From contig CAUEEP010000911.1 in assembly GCA_958450365.1 (NCBI GenBank), positions 620,001-684,000 of the forward strand: 64,000 nt of DNA, read 5' to 3'. How positions within the stretch are numbered: the first letter of the stretch is position 1; the number at the start of each line of letters is the position of its first letter. The notes beneath the pieces were generated by a model. The model was not told the DNA's origin and searched no databases. It worked only from the letters and a program-made list of their open reading frames with translations. The DNA is from Mesorhabditis belari (lineage: Eukaryota; Nematoda; Chromadorea; Rhabditida; Rhabditidae). Of the stretch, positions 56,166 through 64,000 are shown piece after piece. Both the position numbers and the translations under genes were made by a program.

Positions 56166-56811
56166 GTTGTGTCAGCTCCGAGCCAAACTGATATTTTAGT
56201 CACTATTGTTATTATTTAAGGATTTGTCTATCCTTATGCAAATGTGTCCTCCCCTGTGCTTATCCCTTTTATTGCCGAGAAGGGGCGGTCCTTGGGATTG
56301 CCTAGGAGGACGGTGAGGAGCCTAGGAGGACAGTGAGGAGCCTAGGAGGACAGTGAGGAGCCTAGGAGGACGATGAGGAACCTAGGAGGACAGTGAGGAG
56401 CCTAGGAGGACGGTGAGGATCCTAGGAGGACAGTGAGGAGCCTAGGAGGACGGTGAGGAGCCTAGGAGGACGATGAGGAACCTAGGAGGACAGTGAGGAG
56501 CCTAGGAGGACGGTGAGGATCCTAGGAGGACAGTGAGGAGCCTAGGAGGACGGTGAGGAGCCTAGGAGGACGATGAGGAACCTAGGAGGGACAGTGAGGA
56601 GCCTAGGGAGGACGGTGAGGATCCTAGGAGGACAGTGAGGAGCCTAGGAGGACGGTGAGGAGCCTAGGAGGACGATGAGGAACCTAGGAGGACAGTGAGG
56701 AGCCTAGGAGGACAAGTGAGACTCCCATTTGGAGTCCCCCTTCACCTTACACTCATTTGTAATCTATTCGTCTTATCGTACTGTAAATAAAGATACATAT
56801 CTTCCGGGTCT
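56166..56811 (+). mobile_element. LTR-like leader segment with minisatellite, between the duplicated ORFs
   Basis: It begins TGTCAGCTCCGAGCCAAACT, also seen before copy 1 at 55645, and ends with a CTGTAAATAAAGATA polyadenylation-like signal shortly before the copy 2 ORF. Most of this 650-bp segment, including the minisatellite, is absent upstream of copy 1. A solo or partial LTR is one reading; no primer binding site was recognised. Confidence 0.3.
56305..56720. repeat. 20-bp minisatellite CCTAGGAGGACAGTGAGGAG
   Basis: About 21 copies; the variants CAGTG / CGGTG / CGATG and GAG / GAT / GAA follow a repeating four- to five-unit order. Confidence 0.95.
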
Positions 56812-56982
56812 ATGCAACTGCAGTACAGGTCGGTCATTTCACAGGAGCTCCCCTCTAAGACGTTGGAGGAGTTGAGTCGGGTTGTCGGAGTGTTAGAGAT
56901 GGCGGGATATCAAAAGGGATCCACTCTCTTTAACTTAACCCAAATTCTAGTCCACATCCGTTTAGGAACGAATAAATGGTGA
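56812..56982 (+). CDS. small ORF of a duplicated module (copy 2)
   Basis: It encodes 56 aa starting MQLQYRSVISQELPSKTLEE; it is shorter than copy 1 through an in-frame 6-nt deletion near the end and a nearby stop. See copy 1 for interpretation. Confidence 0.35.
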   Translation: MQLQYRSVISQELPSKTLEELSRVVGVLEMAGYQKGSTLFNLTQILVHIRLGTNKW

Positions 56983-57459
56983 AAAGGTAAAATCGAGTTT
57001 TAGAGAAATAAAACTGCCATGTTTTCGCGAATAAATCGAATATTTTAAAAAATGGATAGATTTTAGTAGATTCAAAGTAAATTTTAAGAAAAAAAACGTA
57101 ATTAGAAACAGCCAAAAAGCAGAAAATCCAACTTTTTTGAGCTTTCACTAGTCAGAAAAGACTTTTAGAAACACTTGATTTGTAGAGTACACAGAGTTTT
57201 ACCCAAAAACAGATTCAACAATGAAAAAAGATTTCAGAGAGCTCGTTTCTTCGAAAATTGTTTTTTTTGAAAGATGCATGATTTCAATAGGTGGAGAAGC
57301 ATGATTTCAATGATCTTTTAGTGTTTTGCTTTAGCAAAAAACTAGTAAAGATTGGGCTGAACCCCTTTTGGAAAGCACTTATCCTTTTTTCGGGCAAAAG
57401 GGAAAATTGCTGCTGGAGGGCGGCTGGGGGTGAGTGCACGCGATCCGGCCAGATCATCC

Positions 57460-57675
57460 ATCTGGAAGGAGCCTTGGGGAAGGAGAGGTTGGAAAGGGAA
57501 GCTGGAAGGAGCCTTGTGGAAGGAGAGGTTGGAAAGGGAAGCTGGAAGGAGCCTTGTGGAAGGAGAGGCTGGAAGGAGAGGCTGGAAAGAGCCTTGGGGA
57601 AAGGCAGGCTGGAAGGAAAGGCTGGAAAAAAAGGTTGGAAAGAAAGGCTGGAAGGAAAGGCTGGAAGAGGACTGG
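57460..57675. repeat. GGAAGGAGAGGCTGGAA repeat
   Basis: Purine-rich degenerate units (GCTGGAAGGAGCCTTGTGGA and relatives), about twelve. Confidence 0.9.
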
Positions 57676-57713
57676 GCCCTTTTCAAGCCAAGGTAAACGC
57701 TGAGCCGTCTTTT

Positions 57714-57838
57714 TAGACCAGTTATGGAATCTATGGATGCCATTGGGAAAAGCCTCGATGCCAAGATTGCATGATTTGCGCTTGGGGAGACTCTGTTTTC
57801 ACCAGTGATGAGTTTGAGAGGAAATCTCGAGAATGAGA
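57714..57838 (+). CDS. possible terminal exon of an unknown plus-strand gene
   Basis: After the acceptor CGTCTTTTTAG the plus strand reads TSYGIYGCHWEKPRCQDCMI, then CAWGDSVFTSDEFERKSRE and a stop. The cysteine spacing looks protein-like. A good donor (GTGAGT) lies upstream at about 57431. The frame could differ, as the exon is partly open in other frames, and no family is recognised. Confidence 0.25.
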
Positions 57839-57839
57839 A

Positions 57840-58770
57840 AGATGAAGCTCAATTTCATGTGAATGATCTTTTATTTTGGACGGCAGGAAGGCTGATTTTT
57901 GGTCGTTTTCTTGGAAATTTGAAAATTGAGAAAAATTGGGGCTCCAAGTCGGTGGCGTTTCTGCAAAATTTACTATTAGTCAAAAATTTTGCCCACAGCC
58001 TGCCTTGTGCGCTCCAGAAAAGCTATTTAGCTAGAGATTTCACCCAGATTTGCACTACATCCACCAGAAAAAGCGTCAGCCTAAACAACCGACAAAATTT
58101 GTCCGCCAGCGTTTCTGCTTGGACCCAAACTTGTTTATGCCCAAGATTATGCTGTAAACCTGCCTTGTGCCCTCCAGAAAAGCTAATCAGCCAAAAATTT
58201 TACCCAATTTCACCACATTTTAGTTAGAAAACGGCTCAATTTCCTAGAGAAAAAAAAACAAAAAACAAAAAAACAAAAACTTCAAAATTGAAATCGGAGA
58301 ATTTTTGCTGTGAATTAGAAATTCTCGGGCAATCCCGGGATTGAATTTTTCAAAGAAAATTTTCTGGGGAAATCTTTTTGAAAGTCGAGGGGAAAATGGG
58401 GGGAAATTGCATGCAAAAAAAAGCGGGAAGGAAGAGGAAAACATGGAGAAAAGGGGGAAATGCGATACATTTCCCCAACTCAGCCCCAGTCCCAGTCAGC
58501 CATTGCACCAAACGAACCGGCCAGACCTTTCTTTTCACTTCCGTAGGCAGATTTGACCCGGATTTGCAAAAAAAAAGCTGTTGTGCCTTCAAGTTTAGCT
58601 GGCTAGCCGCAGAAGGCGATCTAAAATCGATTTTCTAGAAATTAACAATCTGATCAATTGCAATTTTTATATGCTAAGAATAAGAGAAATCCAAATAAGA
58701 AAAATCCAAAGTTTGGTTCAAATCTGTCTACTCAAAAAAAAAGTTAATAAGGTGAACACGTTTCCAGGCC
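57840..58770. other. no gene recognised; one ~160-bp duplication
   Basis: TGCCTTGTGCGCTCCAGAAA at 58001 and TGCCTTGTGCCCTCCAGAAA at 58161 are motif-bearing copies. The rest is unique sequence. Confidence 0.5.
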
Positions 58771-58779
58771 AGATGGACA

Positions 58780-59185
58780 CGGGGACAGGCGGACGGACAG
58801 ACGGACAGATGAACAGAAGGACATGTGGACAGACGAACGGACGGAGAGACGGACAGATGGACAGACGGACAGACGGACAGAAGGACGGGCAGATGGACAG
58901 ACGGACAAACGGACAGACGAACGGACGGACAGACGGACGGACGGACAGACGAACAGACGGATGGACAGACGAACGGACAGATGGACAGACGGACGGACGG
59001 ACAGGCGGACAGGCGAACGGACGGACAGACGAACAGACGGACAAACAGACAAACAAACAGACAAACAAACAAACAAACAGACAAACAAACAGACGGACAA
59101 ACAGACAAACAAACAGACAAACAAACAGACAAACAAACAGACGGACAAACAGACAAACAAACAGACAAACAAACAGACGTCTCTT
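58780..59185. repeat. tetranucleotide-derived array GACGGACA then AACAGACA
   Basis: The left half is GGACAGAC / GGACGGAC, the right half AAACAGAC / AAACAAAC. Long frames on both strands are array translation. Confidence 0.95.
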
Positions 59186-59475
59186 CTGCTTCATATATAG
59201 TAGATTGTTCTTGTTCTTGTTTTCTTTCTATCGTGGTTCTAGTTATGTTTAAGTTAAAATTTAAACTAAAAGGTTTTTTTAGATCGCCAGTGCTTTTATT
59301 CAAGTTGAAACGTTGCGGTTTTTGAAACAAATAGCCTAGAAACGTGTTCACCCTATTAACTTTTTTTTTGAGTAGACAGATTTGAATAAAACTTTGGATT
59401 TTTCTTAGTTGGATAGCATCTAAAAATTGGTTTCGAACAGATTGTTAATTTCTAGAAAATCGATTTTAACGTTAC

Positions 59476-59499
59476 CCGTGGATCGTTGCGCGCAACAGC
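59476..59499 (-). CDS. possible microexon of an unknown minus-strand gene
   Basis: Between CTACTCAG and GTAACG the minus strand reads AVARNDPR, phase 0 on both sides, compatible with the exon at 59581-59649. Confidence 0.2.
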
Positions 59500-59580
59500 C
59501 TGAGTAGGCCAGCATGCTGTTGGTTGGTTGGTTGAGACTGGTTGAGACTTTGAAGACCTATATCTTAAAAAAAGACTTAC

Positions 59581-59649
59581 GATGAGTAGGATTTGAAAGC
59601 AGTTTCGGGATCCTCTTAACCAGGTTTGCACCTCGGAATCCGTTTGCTC
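59581..59649 (-). CDS. possible exon of an unknown minus-strand gene
   Basis: The acceptor TACATTTCAG and donor GTAAGT are both excellent. The 23 codons read EQTDSEVQTWLRGSRNCFQI and then LLI, with a hydrophobic end suggesting the start of a membrane segment. It is not recognised as part of the channel, whose N-terminus lies 29 kb away. It may belong to an upstream gene on the same strand. Confidence 0.4.
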
Positions 59650-59659
59650 CTGAAATGTA

Positions 59660-59733
59660 ACTTCAAGGGGTTCCCTAGCTAAGCCCGACCAAGCCACTCT
59701 TGGATCGAGCTTAGCTAGGGAACCCCTTGAAGT
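59660..59733. repeat. perfect 25-bp hairpin
   Basis: Arms 59660-59684 and 59709-59733 (ACTTCAAGGGGTTCCCTAGC and on) are perfect inverted copies around a 24-nt loop. The size suits a pre-miRNA or short foldback. It begins 11 bp from the acceptor of the possible exon at 59649. Confidence 0.9.
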
Positions 59734-59789
59734 CAAACAGGATGAAATCGAGTTCAGCTCAAATAGATCAAGCCAGTCAAGCCAAGTCA

Positions 59790-60700
59790 ATCAAGTTAAA
59801 TCTGACTGGACTTTAGCTGGCTCATCTAGACAAGTTAAACTCGGATCAAGGTGGTTTAGCTTGATTGGACTTGGTCTGAGCCTGAGCCTAAGCCTGATTT
59901 GACAGTCAAGCCAAGCAAACCAGGCCAGATTTCCCTAGGTTTTCTTGAGATTTTGAAGTGATCGGAGCTGATTGTTTAGAGCCCTAAGACTCAGAAATCG
60001 GAAGCTTTGTAATAACTCGAAAAGTTTGCCATTTTGTTTGTTTGCCAGTTTGCCTTAAACCCAGTTTTAGCTCAAACCAGTGCCAACAAAGCCAGGATTG
60101 TTTAAAAACAGAACCAACATTGGAAGAAGAACAGGGCCAAGATTGGAAGAAGAACAGCATTGGAAACAGGCCAACAAAACGACAATGAGAACTTGTAACA
60201 ATGTGACAATGACAATGAGAACTAAAGCCAGACATTTCAAAAAGTGTAAAGTGTGTAACTTTCAGTAAAAAAACATAGGTTGTTGTTTTAGGAACTGTTG
60301 TTTTAGTAAAAAAACGACTCGATCGTTTTCTCGACGAGATCTCTTTTCACAAAAAGATCTCTTTTCACAAAAAGAAGAAAAGAATACAATACACAAAAAT
60401 CCCTTCTCATTTTCTCTCATTTATCCAGGGATGAAGCTGAAAAGTGTGAAAAGAAGAGAAAAAAAAGCACTCAAAAGTGTCGAGAGATCCACCGGGGGAA
60501 TGGATTTTGAAACGCTGGGATTCCACACGTGGATTGAGTTGAGTGTTGGGGGAAAGTTCATCGGCCATTTGACGCTATTATTTATATGTGTTTCATTCAA
60601 AAAAGCACGCTTTAGAAATGAATAAAAATAACAAAATGACGTTTTCAATAACAAAAGTTCTTAAAAACGAGTTTACACCAAAAATAATCGTCATTAGTAC
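59790..60700. other. no certain gene
   Basis: A plus frame at 60431-60625 includes MDFETLGFHTWIELSVGGKF, which is protein-like but without splice support or family match. The rest is unique sequence with short AGCC-rich stretches. Confidence 0.35.
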
Positions 60701-61001
60701 ACTTGTAACGAGAAAATCCTGGGTTGGCGCTTTAAAGGGTGGTAAAAACACCGTACTCCTCCTAATTTGAGCGAAATTTTATTTTTTTTATTTTGTTGTT
60801 TTGTTTTTCTTTTGTTTTTGTTTCTATTTTGTTTTTCATTCATTCATTTCATTTTATTCTTTTTCTGATTTGCCCGCGTTTCTTTTTTGCAGGAAACAAA
60901 GATGATAAAGTTAAGTTACTTTTTAATAGCGTTTTCTCTGGCGAAAGCTTTGTTTGAGTTTTTTAGACCCACTTGCTTGACCTGTTGATCCCAGTGCGAA
61001 A

Positions 61002-61516
61002 TAGAGCGTGCTCCTTGTTGACAGACAATTTGTCAGACAAATTTTCATTGACAACTTTTTTGTCAGACAATTGATCCGACAAACTTCCGACAACGCGTTT
61101 TCTAAAAGGTGCGCTTTTTAAGCAAAGCTATAAAGGTCGTGCGAAAAAAATTTGCAAACTTTTCTTAAAATGTAGTAATGGATAGTTTTATTTAAGGATT
61201 TAGGTCTTTTAGGGCGTGGAATTTTTTTTTGAATAGTTCTAGTGCAAATGTAGACAATAGGCCTGGTAAATTCATAAATAATAAAATTTTTTAATAGTGT
61301 TTCTTAACTTTTCCCGTTTTAAATGTTTTCTTTAATTTTACATGGCATTTTAAAAATTTTAAGTTTTAGCGAAAGAGTAATAGAAAAAAAAGAGCGCAAG
61401 ATTTTAATGTACATTTGCATTTTGAAAAATTTGCTGATGCAAAGCATAGGGTTACGGTAGCTTATCTTTGGCGCGCGCTTTTTAGAAAACGCGTTGTCTG
61501 CAAGGAACACACTCTA
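61002..61516. mobile_element. non-autonomous hAT-like element with 8-bp target duplication
   Basis: Termini TAGAGCGTGCTCCTTG and CAAGGAACACACTCTA are inverted, and the inner ACAACGCGTTTTCTAAAA / TTTTTAGAAAACGCGTTGT continues the TIR after an insertion in the left arm. Both flanks carry the direct repeat GTGCGAAA (60994-61001 and 61517-61524). Eight-base duplications and TAGAG-type ends fit the hAT superfamily. Confidence 0.75.
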
Positions 61517-61813
61517 GTGCGAAAGCTCCTTCTATCAAATGCAACGACTGCGATCGCCATTTTACAAATCATGAAAATATGACCAAACACTTTTTTTGGA
61601 ACGCATTTTGATGAGAATATTAGATTGACTAACGTTTCTTTTTAAAAAAATCATTTTCTTTAGAGGGGATCCTAAGAATTTGAGATTTTTGACCAAAGAA
61701 AAGTTTGATGTTTGGCGAAAAAAAGTTAGCTGAGGAAAGCTTTCGCTCATTTACAATCCAGACTTCAGGAAAAAGTTATACATACTATATCGTTTTAGTC
61801 AGTCAGTTATTCT

Positions 61814-62090
61814 TACCTACCGTAAATACTGTAATAATACCCCACCCCCCTCGTACAGTCGCGTAGTCGTAAAAGTTTTTTAGGATTTCATTTTTTTCAA
61901 AGCGCCCGTACTTTCAAAAAATGCATCTTTGGTATCAAAAAATAGCTGAAATTCAGGGCTATTTTTTGATACCTAAGCACGCATTGTAGCATAAACCAGT
62001 GTCGAGAAAAACACGTCGAAAGCTAGACTACGCAACACTCCGCACCGTCATTATGGGGGTGGGGTACTATTATAGTATTTACGGTAGGTA
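61814..62090 (-). mobile_element. MITE copy 2 (opposite orientation to 16.24 kb)
   Basis: TACCTACCGTAAATACT and AGTATTTACGGTAGGTA are the ends, with the same CCCCACCCCC subterminal and internal hairpin (61931-61973) as copy 1. It is flanked by TA. It is nested inside the 1.5 kb TIR element. Confidence 0.85.
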
Positions 62091-62277
62091 CATTAAATAA
62101 CACTTAATCTTTATTTTTAGTTGAAAAAAACACAAAAAGAATAAAAGAAAATGAACAAGAATGAAAACGAAATGAAATTTCGCGCAACTTGGAGGGGTAC
62201 GGTAGTTTGACCACACTTTAAAGCGCCAACCCAGAAAAAGGTCCCAAGTTTTAGTACAGCCCACCGGTCGGGAGTAT

Positions 62278-62368
62278 TGGCTATTAGCTATTAGCTATTA
62301 GCTATTGGCTATTGGCTATTAGCCCTGGCTATTAGCTATTGGCTATTGACCATTAGCTATTGGCTAAA
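62278..62368. repeat. 7-bp repeat TAGCTAT / TGGCTAT
   Basis: About twelve copies of GCTATTA / GCTATTG next to the TIR element. Confidence 0.88.
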
Positions 62369-62732
62369 AAAGCAACCCTCCACATTGCGAATTCTCTAAA
62401 ATGGGGAATTTCCTTTTCGTCCAGCTGGCACGCAAAGGCCAATTGGACAATTGGGCAAATTTTCGAAGAACTTTGTGGTTAAATTTTCAAAACAAAAGCC
62501 TAGCTTCACTGAAACATTTGCTCGGACTAAAAGACTGATATCACTCGTGCATTTCTACATCAAAATTGCCCAGTTATCCCGTTCGGTGAAGTGGAAACTC
62601 TTCGGGGAATTTTGTTCAAAATGGTTCAAGTGCTCAAAATTCAAAATTGGCTCTGTTAAAAATATTGTGAAAGCTTTGTATAACAAAGTACGAAGCAGAA
62701 TAGGCTTTCACTATGACATTTGTTTTGAAAGT

Positions 62733-62832
62733 TTAGAGCTCTAAACTGACAAGTTTAGGCTCTAAACTAACAAGTTTAGACCCTAAACTAACAAGTTTAG
62801 GCTCTAAACTAACAAGTTTAGAGCTTTAAAAG
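62733..62832. repeat. 22-23-bp repeat CTAAACTAACAAGTTTAG
   Basis: About four copies, each self-complementary (CTAAACT..AAGTTTAG). Confidence 0.88.
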
Positions 62833-62839
62833 TATCAAA

Positions 62840-63745
62840 TGCATTCCAGAACACGAAAAAAGCAAATTTTTACCGGAATTTGATGCTAATAGCCTTCACT
62901 TCCCTGCTAATAGCCAAAAATTCCCTTCACACTATTCAAAAATCAGTTTTTTGCCCAATTCCGGTGATCATTAAGGGTTCAAAGCACTCAAAAATCCTTT
63001 CCGACAATTCATGTTCTCACAAAAATCACTCAAAATCACTAACGTTTGATCGCTTTTCTCTTTTCATCTCAGAAAGATGTTCACACTTTTTGTCGTGAGC
63101 AAACATTTCTCTTGACACGTTTTTTTTGTGCTTTTTGATGGTCACCAAATGAATGACTCTAGTTTTATCCCAACGAACAGCTAGGGATCACTTTTTTAAA
63201 GATTTCAACATTGTAACTTTCGGCATTCAAAAGCAAGAATAACGAAAAGCTAGTAATTTCATAAATCAACTTTTCAGCTAACGTATAATTGTATAATTTG
63301 ATACTCGAGTTTTTCTCGAGCTAGATTCTGGCGCACCTGTCATTTTCCCTGTAATTTTTCCCTTAAATCTTATTTTTGGATTTATGAATGTATTTTTAAC
63401 AGGAATAAGAAACAATAATAGTCATACTTTATTCATGGTGCATGAAAAAAGTGAGCCCAATATGTAAATATATAGAAGAAGCCGCTTCTGGCTTCGAAAA
63501 CATAAACGTACAGAAAAGAATTGAAATTATATTTTAGTTTTGGACTTCTGTAAAGAAAGTCTAGAAATTAAGTGAAATTCAAATATCTTAGGAAAGGGAA
63601 TTAAATACCAATTCAATCAAAGACATTTAAATTCAAATTAACGAAGGTTAAATTTCAAATTCTAACACGTAGTAGACAGAATGAATAAATAATCAACAAG
63701 GCACAAGAAAGAGTCATGAAAAACGGGCGTTAACCCCCAAATTTA
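62840..63745. other. AT-rich spacer, no gene seen
   Basis: No repeat or coding segment is convincing. A minus-strand AATAAA lies near 63428-63433. Confidence 0.5.
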
Positions 63746-63797
63746 AAATTTTCGGTTTGATAAATCTCCGAGTTTGAGATTAGTTAATGCTAGCTTA

Positions 63798-64000
63798 ATG
63801 GCAAAAACAGGAACTAAATCACGCAAAGACACTGTAAGGCCAGCAAAATATACCAATAAAACATCAATGATCGATCATTTCATCTGGCTTGATGTAGAAG
63901 GCGAAAAAATCGATGTCACTTTCTCGATTGGTATTCCTTGCGGACAACATGTAGATGCAATCTTGCATCGAGTTGATATTTCGTCGGAAACACAGAGTTT
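63798..64000 (+). CDS. partial ORF of unknown function running off the right edge
   Basis: From ATG at 63798 (the frame is open from about 63746) the plus strand reads MAKTGTKSRKDTVRPAKYTN, then SMIDHFIWLDVEGEKIDVTF and SIGIPCGQHVDAILHRVDIS with no stop to the window end. More than 80 stop-free codons in AT-rich DNA are unlikely by chance. The minus strand is also open for about 44 codons over the same bases and reads like a protein end (YMLSARNTNRESDIDFFAFY), so strand is not certain. No family is recognised. Confidence 0.45.
   Translation, partial: MAKTGTKSRKDTVRPAKYTNKTSMIDHFIWLDVEGEKIDVTFSIGIPCGQHVDAILHRVDISSETQS

Larger units (their letters stand above)
60719..62234. mobile_element. non-autonomous TIR element, 1.5 kb, with nested insertions
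   Basis: The left end CTGGGTTGGCGCTTTAAAG and right end CTTTAAAGCGCCAACCCAG are inverted, and imperfect similarity extends about 130 bp inward (TTCATTTTATTCTTTTTCTG against its inverse). Two other elements lie inside. No transposase is visible. Target duplication is unclear. Confidence 0.7.

Noticed and set aside
58671..59351. Long frames with TDGQTDRRTD or CLFVCLFV
   Set aside because: Both strands are open over the GACGGACA/AACAGACA array; no gene features.
62451..62744. 97-codon plus-strand frame starting at TTG
   Set aside because: Composition is fairly protein-like but there is no ATG start, splice signal or family resemblance; treated as chance.

Overview
The window is eukaryotic and looks like a nematode. 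Introns end in TTTCAG-type acceptors and can be as short as about 40 nt, TTAGGC-type (nematode telomere) hexamers occur, and the one gene that can be read with certainty is a T-type calcium channel of the cca-1 / CaV3 family. The genus cannot be fixed from sequence alone; a rhabditid-like worm fits.

Region 1 (1 to 30,545, minus strand): the 5' two-thirds of the T-type channel alpha-1 gene. I could follow 33 exons (plus one alternative exon) with consistent splice phases. They cover the cytoplasmic N-terminus, all of domain I, the I-II linker with its gating-brake helices, all of domain II, the II-III linker, and domain III up to its pore loop. The selectivity residues read E, E and D for domains I to III, as expected for a T-type channel (EEDD). 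About 1,381 residues are encoded here. Domain III S6, domain IV and the C-terminus lie beyond coordinate 1. Domain II has two homologous, frame-enforced, mutually exclusive S5-P turret exons.

Region 2 (introns of that gene): most of the longer introns carry a private tandem array with its own unit (10-mers, 12-mers, 20-mers, 27-mers, 30-mers, about 62-mers, tetranucleotides). There are also foldbacks, a reverse-transcriptase fragment, a tRNA-like pseudogene, a TIR element and a three-fold promoter-like module.

Region 3 (about 30.6 to 64 kb): no certain gene. It is a 33 kb repeat landscape: a 2.6 kb 11-mer array, many separate tandem arrays that share a period near 142 bp, an inverted duplication of the 15.2-16.9 kb block, triplicated segments, tRNA-like remnants, a duplicated small ORF of possible retroelement origin, and nested DNA transposons (a hAT-like element with an 8-bp target duplication inside a larger TIR element). 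A few isolated exon-like segments and an ORF running off the right edge hint at other genes.

The most unusual signal is a short degenerate motif, TGMNNTCCAG. It recurs on both strands dozens of times and sits once per unit in many unrelated tandem arrays, all with a repeat length near 142 bp.
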